Source: Paenibacillus sp. AN1007
GTDB lineage: Bacteria; Bacillota; Bacilli; Paenibacillales; Paenibacillaceae
Assembly: GCF_040702995.1 (NCBI RefSeq)
Contig: NZ_CP159992.1
Location: 2,505,501-2,569,500 of the forward strand
Reading direction: 5' to 3'
Length of the DNA stretch: 64,000 nt
The notes under the pieces were generated by a model. The model ran no database searches. It was not told the origin of the DNA and was given only the letters and a program-made list of their open reading frames with translations. Below, piece by piece: positions 57,000 to 64,000 of this stretch. The position numbers and the translations under genes were made by a program. The first letter of the stretch is position 1. Each line of letters opens with the position of its first letter.

Positions 57000-58088
57000 T
57001 TATTCCCATCGCCGCATGAGTTGTTCCAGCGGTCCGCGGCTGTGATGATTTTTCCAATAAAACGAAAATACCGCAGCTGCAGCGTAAAATATGAATGCAT
57101 AGATTGTTGAAAACACAATGCTGCCATTTTCCAATAAGCCAGTTAACTGAAGTGGAGCAAGTCCAACCATGATATGCGCGACATAGTGTGTAAGAGAAAG
57201 CTGTCCTGTACGGATGAACGTTTGAACCCACCTGCTCTCCCTCCACCTCTCGGCAGCCTGAATGCAGATCATGAGTACTGTAAGTGCTGATGCAGCTGCA
57301 GCGAAGAAGTACATCAGGTTAGGCGGCATCGGTTTTGTACCGAATAGATATCGGGCGCCTTCTGAGCTTAATAACGGTGTGAGTCCTTTCATCATATAAC
57401 GAGAAACCATTTCCATGAATACAGCAGCAGCTGCTGCGATGAGAAGGAGACGAGTTCTTGCTTTTTTTCGTGTCAACCAATCCTTTCTGCCCAGCCACAT
57501 GCCCAAAAGAAAAAATGCCAGCCACGGAAAAACAGGATGGAATCCATTAAACAGCAAATTCCGAGTAAAGCCGGATAACGTCCATACATTTTCATATTCA
57601 TGGTAATTCGCCGACCAGCCGATGCTGTAGTCCAGAAATAACAACTGGAAGATGGTCACAACAAGGATGCCTGCAGCTCCGAGAAGAAACTTTCGATCCG
57701 TAGACTGCAGCAGCAGCGCCGCCACCGCCAAGAATACTGCGTAGTAATGCAGAATATCTGCACTCCAGCCAATTGCAAGCAGCAGCATGCCTGTTACAAA
57801 CAAAAATGCCGCTCTTCGATACAGTGTTTTTTGTGCCGTTAGAATCAGCTCACGTACACCCGAAGCTCTCGCCTTGGCTGTCATCAGCGAAACCCCTATG
57901 CCGGCAAGAATAACAAACAGCGCAGAAGCGCGCCCCTCCAGAGCTTCGGTTACCTTCTGCAGCCATACGGGTCCGGCATCTTGTGCATTCATCGCCAGCT
58001 TGTAATTGACCAGAATCATACCGATAACAGCGAGTGCTCTGGCCAAGTCCAGTCCGAAAATCCTTTCATTTGATTGATAAATGTTCAT
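57000..58088 (-). CDS. DUF418/heparan-acetyltransferase-like membrane protein
   Basis: This 362-residue protein has about ten membrane segments. The start RIFGLDLARALAVIGMILVNY and GRASALFVILAGIGVSLM fit the acyltransferase-like DUF418/DUF1624 groups. It may move acetyl groups across the membrane, but no substrate is known. GGAGGG lies before the ATG with 9-base spacing. It stands apart from the kinase gene by about 100 bases. Confidence 0.75.
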   Translation of the reverse strand: MNIYQSNERIFGLDLARALAVIGMILVNYKLAMNAQDAGPVWLQKVTEALEGRASALFVILAGIGVSLMTAKARASGVRELILTAQKTLYRRAAFLFVTGMLLLAIGWSADILHYYAVFLAVAALLLQSTDRKFLLGAAGILVVTIFQLLFLDYSIGWSANYHEYENVWTLSGFTRNLLFNGFHPVFPWLAFFLLGMWLGRKDWLTRKKARTRLLLIAAAAAVFMEMVSRYMMKGLTPLLSSEGARYLFGTKPMPPNLMYFFAAAASALTVLMICIQAAERWRESRWVQTFIRTGQLSLTHYVAHIMVGLAPLQLTGLLENGSIVFSTIYAFIFYAAAAVFSFYWKNHHSRGPLEQLMRRWE

Positions 58089-58230
58089 ATTTTAACTCCC
58101 TCCGATCCACCTCTATGATGTTTGCCACTGTGTAAATACAACATGAAGCATAAGGCTTGGGACAGACCTAAGGTCAAGTCATATCATTTTTTTATCTCCG
58201 GCAATCTAAAAAAAGGTGCACAACTATAAC

Positions 58231-58253
58231 AAAAAAGCCGCTTTAGTGGCGGC
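58231..58253 (-). terminator. Terminator after the secreted propeller-like gene
   Basis: GCCGC and GCGGC pair around the loop, and a T run follows on the minus strand, directly after the gene that stops at 58278. Confidence 0.78.
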
Positions 58254-58277
58254 CTCTTGTTAATTCTATGATTTTAC

Positions 58278-59510
58278 CTACGTACTCTTGGGCAGTTTAT
58301 TCAAATTAAGTCGACTTATTTTGCTGTTGTCAGTCATAACATAGACAATGCCTCCACCCTCATACACAAACATGGGATCAGAGCTGCTGAGTTCAGTGAT
58401 ATCCACCGTGTGAAGCAGTTTTATTTGGACTGATGCCGAGGCGGTCGTTTGATAGATCGATATTTTGGAGTCCTCCACAAGCATTACAGTTCCATCTCCA
58501 GCGGTCTGATACGTTTGAGCTGAAGCGGGAACAGTCTGCATGACGCCTTTACCGTCGATCATAAAAAAGCTGCCATTGGACCGAATGCCTGTGAATCCGT
58601 TCGAAAATACGCGTTTTGACACAGCAACCGATGTTGTCGAGTCTTGATAATAGCTCACATCGTTTATTTTCCTGCTCCATATCACTTTGCCGCTTGTTGT
58701 CTTCGCTGTAAAGCTGGTCACGTTGTTATCCAAATTTTTTTGGAAGTGAAGCAGCCCGTCAGAACCGAATCCTGAAAAGACGCCTTCTTTAAAATCGAAA
58801 TTGTACTGAAACTGCTGCCTCATATTGAAATCATAAAACTTCATCCGGCTGGACGTTTTGCTCGTGCTGTTAATCGTTTGAAGCAGACCATTGACAAACC
58901 CATTATAAATGGATGCATCCCAATTGTTTTTGCCCAAGAACTTGCCCTCTGGACTATACCGATAACTGGTCACCCGCTCAGAAGCGGTTTCCAGATATAT
59001 AAACAGATTACCGTTCGGCATAACGGAGACCCCGGACATGGAACGAATCTTTTCATCAAAATACTTCGTCCACAGCACTTTTCCATTCGCATGATAAGCA
59101 GTCAGGCGCTGCTTCTCAATGCCTGATCTGTTTTTCACAGGTGTAAGAATATAAACCGTACCGTTTGGAGCAGTCTGTGCATATGTACCAAAAAAGTTAA
59201 AGCTCATGTTACTTCCTGCTGTATAAGAGGTCTTGGATAACAGCTTTCCTGTCTTCTTGTCCAGATTAAACATCTGATTGTCTATACTCATAAAGTGCAA
59301 TGCCTGATCTGTGATCCGGACGTTACTGTCTGACATGTAGCTGTGCTCCTCCGGAACAAAAAATGTCCAGTCTGGATCGGGCAGCTTCTTAGACGTGCCA
59401 GCAGAAGCCGTTCCCGTAAGTATGCTGCTGAACAGCATGATGATGAGCAGAGGTACCCATCGTTTGACGTGAAGCAATAAGATCACCTTCTTCATTTTAA
59501 TAAACGACAT
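58278..59510 (-). CDS. Secreted PQQ-like beta-propeller protein
   Basis: This 410-residue protein has a signal peptide (about residues 16-37, ending near TASA) and repeated blade-like segments such as DKKTGKLLSKTSY, HANGKVLWTKYF and TTSGKVIWSRKI that resemble PQQ/WD-type propellers. It is probably secreted or wall-associated. No catalytic motif is seen and the function is unknown. An in-frame ATG 15 bases later is another possible start. Confidence 0.75.
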   Translation of the reverse strand: MSFIKMKKVILLLHVKRWVPLLIIMLFSSILTGTASAGTSKKLPDPDWTFFVPEEHSYMSDSNVRITDQALHFMSIDNQMFNLDKKTGKLLSKTSYTAGSNMSFNFFGTYAQTAPNGTVYILTPVKNRSGIEKQRLTAYHANGKVLWTKYFDEKIRSMSGVSVMPNGNLFIYLETASERVTSYRYSPEGKFLGKNNWDASIYNGFVNGLLQTINSTSKTSSRMKFYDFNMRQQFQYNFDFKEGVFSGFGSDGLLHFQKNLDNNVTSFTAKTTSGKVIWSRKINDVSYYQDSTTSVAVSKRVFSNGFTGIRSNGSFFMIDGKGVMQTVPASAQTYQTAGDGTVMLVEDSKISIYQTTASASVQIKLLHTVDITELSSSDPMFVYEGGGIVYVMTDNSKISRLNLNKLPKST

Positions 59511-59641
59511 CCCATTATCGTCATTTGTGCACTCTTCCGTTTCATCATACTGTATTTTTCAACCATAAACGACTGAATAAATAGTGCATATCATGCTCTT
59601 TATTAAATGCCTTTGTGTCTATGCACAAATCAAACCTATGA

Positions 59642-59658
59642 TGTTATGTTATCTGACA
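59642..59658. promoter_or_regulatory. TnrA/GlnR-type box upstream of urease
   Basis: TGTTATGTTATCTGACA matches the TGTNA-N7-TNACA consensus at every fixed position. Its centre lies about 51 bases before the predicted start of transcription, the usual place for activation by TnrA. Nitrogen-limited induction of urease is inferred. Confidence 0.65.
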
Positions 59659-59665
59659 TTTTTGT

Positions 59666-59694
59666 TTGACTATCCTCCATAATCATGTTACATT
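59666..59694 (+). promoter_or_regulatory. Urease promoter
   Basis: TTGACT (59666-59671) and TACATT (59689-59694) are 17 bases apart. A second box, TGTTA-N7-AAACA at 59686-59702, overlaps the -10 with one mismatch to the TnrA/GlnR consensus and may be a repressor site. Confidence 0.55.
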
Positions 59695-59783
59695 TTCAAA
59701 CATAAGAGAGGATTGGAAAAAGATTACATGGATTTATGGTGTTATTCCTCCTCCATTTATCTCGTACAAAGGGGCTGCTTCGT

Positions 59784-60410
59784 ATGCATTTAACTGTACA
59801 GGAACGTGAAAAGCTGCTGATGTATCTGGCTGCTGATATGGCCGAAAAGCGATTGAAGCGAGGCGTTCAGCTGAATTATCCTGAAGCCGCTGCTTATATT
59901 TCAGGGTTTGTTGTAGAGGGTGCACGTGATGGAAAAACAGTGAAGCAGTTGATGGAAGAAGCTCGTCAACTGCTGACCGCGAATCAGGTAATGGATGGTG
60001 TTGCCGAACTGCTGGGTGAAGTTCAGATTGAAGCTACGTTTCCAGATGGCACGAAACTGGTGACGGTACACGATCCGATTGCTCGTACAGAGGGTGCGAT
60101 TATCCCGGGTGAGTATGAATTTGCAGATGATCCGATTGTGCTGCTCCCTGACCGCAAAAGGATTACACGTTCCGTGACCAACACTGGAAGCCGGCCCATT
60201 CAGGTCGGGTCACACTTTCATTTCTTTGAAACAAATCCTTCTTTATCATTCGACCGGGAAGGCACCAAAGGATATCGTCTGGATATCGCTTCTGGCCTCT
60301 CTGTTCGCTTCGAACCTGGAGAAATGCATGAGATTACGCTGGTTGAGATTGGCGGCACCAAAGAAATCTACGGGTTTGCCGGTTTAACAAACGGGAGGGT
60401 TGACTCATGA
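59784..60410 (+). CDS. ureAB: Urease gamma-beta fusion subunit
   Basis: This 208-residue protein joins the gamma subunit (about 1-100, [19 protein letters not shown] and [15 protein letters not shown]) to the beta subunit (about 105-208, [30 protein letters not shown] and [13 protein letters not shown]). In many bacteria these are separate ureA and ureB genes. AAAGGGG lies 9 bases before the ATG at 59784. A start 48 bases earlier has no family support. Its stop overlaps ureC by four bases. Fusions like this occur in a few lineages such as Helicobacter. Confidence 0.92.
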   Translation: MHLTVQEREKLLMYLAADMAEKRLKRGVQLNYPEAAAYISGFVVEGARDGKTVKQLMEEARQLLTANQVMDGVAELLGEVQIEATFPDGTKLVTVHDPIARTEGAIIPGEYEFADDPIVLLPDRKRITRSVTNTGSRPIQVGSHFHFFETNPSLSFDREGTKGYRLDIASGLSVRFEPGEMHEITLVEIGGTKEIYGFAGLTNGRVDS

Positions 60411-62119
60411 ACACAATAGATCGCGCGACGTATGCAAGCATGTATGGTCCCACGACAGGAGATCGGATTCGGCTCGCAGACACCTCGTTAAAGATTGAGA
60501 TCGAGAAAGACTTTACCGTGTATGGAGACGAGTGTGTTTTTGGCGGCGGTAAAACGGTTCGGGACGGCATGGGCCAGCATCCATTGGCAGCCCGGGACGA
60601 AGGCGTTCTGGATACGGTCATTACCAATGTTGTAATTGTGGATACGTGGGGAATTGTCAAAGCCGATATTGGTATTAAGGATGGGTTGATTCGCGGGATC
60701 GGCAAAGCAGGAAATCCGTATATGATGGACGGTGTCGATCCTGATATGTATATCGGTGTGGGGACTGAGGTCATCTCGGGCGAAAATCTGATTGTGACGG
60801 CAGGTGGAGTCGACAGCCATGTGCATTTCATCTCTCCACAACAAATTGAAATTGCACTGCAGAGCGGCGTTACCACGATGATCGGCGGAGGATCGGGACC
60901 GGCTACGGGTACACTCGCGACCAACTGCACATCTGGTGTGTGGCATATTGAACGCATGATGCAGGCACTTGATTCATTGCCCATGAATTTTGTGATGCTG
61001 GGTCGGGGCAACAGTTCCAGACCTGAAGCGTTAATGGAACAGGTGCTTGCAGGCGTCGGTGGACTGAAAATCCATGAAGACTGGGGAAGCACCCCCTATG
61101 TCATCGACAAATGTTTAAGTGTCGCGGAGCAGTATGATATTCAGGTCAATATCCATACGGATACACTGAATGAAGCCGGATATGTGGAAGACAGTCTACG
61201 TTCGTTCAATGGTCGTGCAATCCATACCTATCATACGGAAGGGGCAGGCGGTGGTCATGCACCAGACTTGCTGCGTGTTGCTTCCATGCCCAATGTCCTC
61301 CCTTCCTCCACCAGCCCAACCATGCCTTACACTCGTAATACGATAGATGAGCATCTGGATATGCTGATGATCTGCCATCATCTCGATCCCAAAATCCCGG
61401 AGGATGTAGCCTTTGCCGCTTCACGTATTCGGGAGACAACGATTGGTGCGGAAGATATTCTGCATGATATCGGTGCAATCAGTATGACCAGCTCGGATTC
61501 ACAGGCGATGGGTCGCGTCGGTGAGGTGGCGATCAGAACCTGGCAGACAGCTGATAAAATGAAAAAACAACGCGGTTCGCTTCCCGGCGATCATCAGGCC
61601 GATAACCAACGCGTCAAACGATATATCGCGAAATACACCATTAATCCTGCTGTTACACATGGCATATCCCAATATGTAGGCTCCATTGAAGTTGGTAAAA
61701 TGGCGGATCTTGTGCTCTGGAAACCTGCATTTTTCGGAACGAAACCGGAACTTGTCATCAAAGGCGGCATGATCATTCATAGTGTCATGGGAGATCCGAA
61801 CTCCACCATCTCTACGCCGCAGCCCTATATGTACAGACCGATGTTTGGCAGTTACGGTAAAGCGCGATCTGCAATCTGTGCATCCTTTGTATCTCAAGCT
61901 TCTATTGATGCGGGAACGCTGTCTTCTCTTGGACTCACCAAATCATTGAAGCCTGTGAAGGGCTGCCGTGCCGCCAGTAAAAAAGATATGATTCTGAATG
62001 GTGAAACACCAACCATCATGGTAGATCCGACCAATTACACGGTATCTGTGAATGGAGAAACATTACGCTGCCTTCCGGTTGACGAGCTTCCGATGGCACA
62101 GCGTTATTTCTTGAGTTAG
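60407..62119 (+). CDS. ureC: Urease alpha subunit
   Basis: This 570-residue catalytic subunit has the expected nickel ligands: His138 and His140 in DSHVHFIS, carbamylated Lys221 in [10 protein letters not shown], His250, His276 and Asp364. The flap has Cys323 and His324 in MICHHLDP. All key residues are present, so the enzyme should be active once loaded with nickel. No ureD, E, F or G accessory genes follow in the window. The operon ends at the terminator at 62193-62215. Confidence 0.96.
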   Translation: MNTIDRATYASMYGPTTGDRIRLADTSLKIEIEKDFTVYGDECVFGGGKTVRDGMGQHPLAARDEGVLDTVITNVVIVDTWGIVKADIGIKDGLIRGIGKAGNPYMMDGVDPDMYIGVGTEVISGENLIVTAGGVDSHVHFISPQQIEIALQSGVTTMIGGGSGPATGTLATNCTSGVWHIERMMQALDSLPMNFVMLGRGNSSRPEALMEQVLAGVGGLKIHEDWGSTPYVIDKCLSVAEQYDIQVNIHTDTLNEAGYVEDSLRSFNGRAIHTYHTEGAGGGHAPDLLRVASMPNVLPSSTSPTMPYTRNTIDEHLDMLMICHHLDPKIPEDVAFAASRIRETTIGAEDILHDIGAISMTSSDSQAMGRVGEVAIRTWQTADKMKKQRGSLPGDHQADNQRVKRYIAKYTINPAVTHGISQYVGSIEVGKMADLVLWKPAFFGTKPELVIKGGMIIHSVMGDPNSTISTPQPYMYRPMFGSYGKARSAICASFVSQASIDAGTLSSLGLTKSLKPVKGCRAASKKDMILNGETPTIMVDPTNYTVSVNGETLRCLPVDELPMAQRYFLS

Positions 62120-62192
62120 ATTGCGGATTTTTGGAGTAAGAATGGAGATCGCTGCTGAAATCGTTCAATGGCTTACCTGATAAAATCCCTCC

Positions 62193-62215
62193 ACCCGCAT
62201 AGCGGGTATTTTTTG
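62193..62215 (+). terminator. Urease operon terminator
   Basis: ACCCGC and GCGGGT flank ATA, and ATTTTTTG follows on the plus strand. Confidence 0.85.
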
Positions 62216-62260
62216 TTTCGCGCGTTTCACGCACTCAACTGGCTAAAGCCATAATGAAGA

Positions 62261-62295
62261 AGCCCAGCTGACATGAGCTGAGCTTTTTCTTGTTT
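62261..62295. terminator. Bidirectional terminator
   Basis: AGCCCAGCT and AGCTGAGCT form an imperfect stem with a T run after it on the plus strand. It also lies after the minus-strand SDR gene. Confidence 0.6.
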
Positions 62296-62318
62296 TTTTC
62301 ACCGTACGCTCAAGAACA

Positions 62319-63071
62319 TCATCGAATAAAGCCGCCTTCGGAATGAAGAACCTGACCGGTGATCCATGCCCCAGCTTCACTAACGAGAAAATCAATGAGG
62401 TTAGCTGCATCCTCGGGTGTTCCAATACGCCCTAGCGGGAATTGAGGTAAGAGAAAATCACGAATGGAGTCATCCATCCAGGTTGTATCTGTCGGCCCCG
62501 GATTTACGGCATTTACTGTGATGTTCAATGGTGCAAGCTCACTCGACAACGACTTGGTGAAGGCGGAGATAGCCCCTTTCGTCGCAGCATATGCCAGTTC
62601 TCCAGGCATGGGTGATATATCCTGTCCAGACGTCATGTTGATAATCCTGCCTGAGGTCAGCTTGGATTTTTCGAACTCACGGGCAAATAGTGTGCTTAAC
62701 AGAAAAGTAGATCTCATATTAACGGCGTAGTGGTCGTCCATCAGTGCAGCGTCAAAGGACTTGTAGTCGGTATTGACACCATAAGCAGCATTATTGATCA
62801 ATATGCAGGGAGTTCCCATCTCCTTCACTGCACTTGCATATACTTGCTGGGGTGCACAGCGATCTGAAAGATCGATCTCGATGGATGCACAGCGAACTCC
62901 TGAATTTTCAATTTCCTGATGAAACGCAGTAATATATTCGGGATGAGCCTTCCAGTATGTGAAAAATATATCAACATCTCTGGAAGCCAGCTTACGGCAA
63001 AAGGCACTTCCCATATCCCTGGGGTCACTGGCACCCGTGATGATCGCAACTTTTCGTTGATTTTGTGTCAT
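62319..63071 (-). CDS. SDR-family oxidoreductase
   Basis: This 250-residue short-chain dehydrogenase has a cofactor-binding start VAIITGASDPRDMGSAF, the NNAAYG motif, catalytic Ser in INMTSGQD and Tyr-Lys in YAATK. PGPTDT at about 194-199 is also typical. FabG-like activity is possible but the substrate is unknown. The ATG at 63071 has GAGGTGG just before it. It ends with a GG-FIR tail as in many SDRs. Confidence 0.87.
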   Translation of the reverse strand: MTQNQRKVAIITGASDPRDMGSAFCRKLASRDVDIFFTYWKAHPEYITAFHQEIENSGVRCASIEIDLSDRCAPQQVYASAVKEMGTPCILINNAAYGVNTDYKSFDAALMDDHYAVNMRSTFLLSTLFAREFEKSKLTSGRIINMTSGQDISPMPGELAYAATKGAISAFTKSLSSELAPLNITVNAVNPGPTDTTWMDDSIRDFLLPQFPLGRIGTPEDAANLIDFLVSEAGAWITGQVLHSEGGFIR

Positions 63072-63205
63072 CGTCCCACCTCTATTCATGAAGATAAATT
63101 AGCGCATTTCCTCATAATTATAGATGATAGAATGGATTAAACAACCCATGATGTTGAATACAAAGTCTCCTATGCAAACTATTGTGAAATGCAGCGGCCT
63201 CTGAC

Positions 63206-63565
63206 TTAGAAAGAATAGCGGAACAGACCGTAGTAAAGTGGGCCGAGTGTGATGATTAGGGTGGCGATCATCCACCATCTTCTCTTCCACATCGATATTT
63301 CTGGCATAATTTCTTCACCGTTGTGGTCCTTCAGGGACATTGCAAAAAATATTTCCCACAGTAAAGCTGCCAAAGTAATAACTTTCCAAGTGCCCGGATT
63401 TAGCATTTGAATCTGTTTGACGTATCCCAATAGTCCAATCCAGGTAACAACGGACACAACAAAATCGATTTTTCCGTGTCTTGATCTATACTTTCCTTTT
63501 AATAAATAACCGAGAGATGCTGTTCCGAGTAATCCAAGATAAATTGTCCATAACCAGTTGATCAT
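63206..63565 (-). CDS. Small membrane protein
   Basis: This 119-residue protein has about three or four hydrophobic stretches (WLWTIYLGLLGTASLGYLL, FVVSVVTWIGLLGYV, VITLAALLWEIFFAM, and MIATLIITLGPLYYGLF) and a basic loop. No family is recognised. AGAGGAAG lies just before the ATG at 63565, while a start 27 bases earlier would include that site in the gene. Confidence 0.7.
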   Translation of the reverse strand: MINWLWTIYLGLLGTASLGYLLKGKYRSRHGKIDFVVSVVTWIGLLGYVKQIQMLNPGTWKVITLAALLWEIFFAMSLKDHNGEEIMPEISMWKRRWWMIATLIITLGPLYYGLFRYSF

Positions 63566-63788
63566 ATAACTTCCTCTTTGTTGTCTAGACATTTAATTAT
63601 TTTTTGTTTGGCCTGCTCATACCCTGCTGCATTATAGGTGAAGCTTATCATTATGTATAGCGGAAAATGGTTCCAACACTAAACTCTGAGCAGTCTGTCT
63701 ATGCTGTTCGTTTATTCCAATAGGCACTTTAGTATGGTTTAATAGATCGTATTGATGAATTGCTTTTGTAAAGGGGGACCACCGTTTG

Positions 63789-64000
63789 ATGAACTTATAT
63801 GGCGCTCATCATCATATTCTAGTGCATTCGGATGCCATTGATGCAGAGGCACACCAACATTCGTTTATCCAAGTCACACTTGCTTTGGAAAGTCCCTTAC
63901 AGATTGAAGTTCAGGAGCAGCATATAAGTACAGAAGGGATCGTGATTAACTCCAATACGGCTCATCTTTGCAGGGATCAGGTCAGCCCTTGTTATTACTT
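63789..64000 (+). CDS. Partial AraC-type regulator, N-terminal part
   Basis: An ATG at 63789, preceded by AAAGGGGG at distance, opens a frame that runs to the window edge (70 codons). The start MNLYGAHHHILVHSDAIDAE and AHQHSFIQVTLAL resemble the cupin-like sensing end of AraC-type regulators. The DNA-binding part would lie beyond the window. Confidence 0.55.
   Translation, partial: MNLYGAHHHILVHSDAIDAEAHQHSFIQVTLALESPLQIEVQEQHISTEGIVINSNTAHLCRDQVSPCYY

Noticed and set aside
1..64000. CRISPR arrays, tRNA or rRNA genes, prophage modules
   Set aside because: No regularly spaced repeats, cloverleaf genes, rRNA segments or phage structural genes were seen on reading.

Overview
The window looks like chromosome from a Paenibacillus-type member of the Bacillota. 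The signs are strong AAGGAGG-type ribosome binding sites with ATG, GTG and TTG starts, sigma-A promoters, many short AGCCGC-stem terminators, two YesM/YesN two-component pairs beside LplA/LplB/LplC-type sugar importers, many AraC and LysR regulators, and TnrA/GlnR-like boxes before a urease operon. No rRNA, tRNA, CRISPR array or complete insertion sequence was seen. Most of the window is carbohydrate uptake and catabolism.

Layout. 1-7450: a YesM/YesN pair converges on an lplB-lplC-lplA importer operon. 7560-8860: an AviRa-family 23S rRNA methyltransferase sits behind a long structured leader with its own promoter, a perfect-palindrome terminator and small overlapping upstream ORFs. 8864-13453: a ketopantoate-reductase-like gene divergent from a TetR gene, a DUF2239-hydrolase operon under paired ACCCGGGT operators, and a D-2-hydroxyacid dehydrogenase. 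13794-24430: an alpha-glucoside locus with kinase, regulator, binding protein, two permeases and two GH13 enzymes whose motifs suggest different linkage preferences. 24565-37089: a mixed region with DegV, LysR/esterase, erythromycin-esterase-like protein, SUKH protein, FGGY kinase, a CynX-like transporter with its LysR gene, an SH3-like protein, and TetR with an FAD monooxygenase.

37185-46992: a pentose and xylan region. A GH43 xylosidase gene broken by one extra base lies beside a three-gene operon for a KdaD-type 2-keto-3-deoxy-pentonate dehydratase, a semialdehyde dehydrogenase and a YjhG/YagF-type pentonate dehydratase. Together these give the lower part of a Weimberg-type route from a pentonate to 2-oxoglutarate. 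AraC regulators and a second GH43 enzyme follow. 47290-50756: small membrane proteins, tandem paralogous lipoproteins, a DinB-family protein and an AAA ATPase. 50950-58088: a beta-glucuronidase with a GPH-type symporter and divergent AraC regulator, a small MITE-like remnant, a ROK kinase and a multi-pass membrane protein.

58278-64000: a secreted propeller-like protein, a urease operon (fused gamma-beta subunit, then alpha) with no accessory genes alongside, an SDR oxidoreductase, a small membrane protein, and the start of an AraC-type gene that runs off the window.

The binding proteins and permeases lack an ATPase gene here, so a shared MsmX-type ATPase elsewhere is inferred. All functions are read from sequence motifs and family resemblance without database searches.
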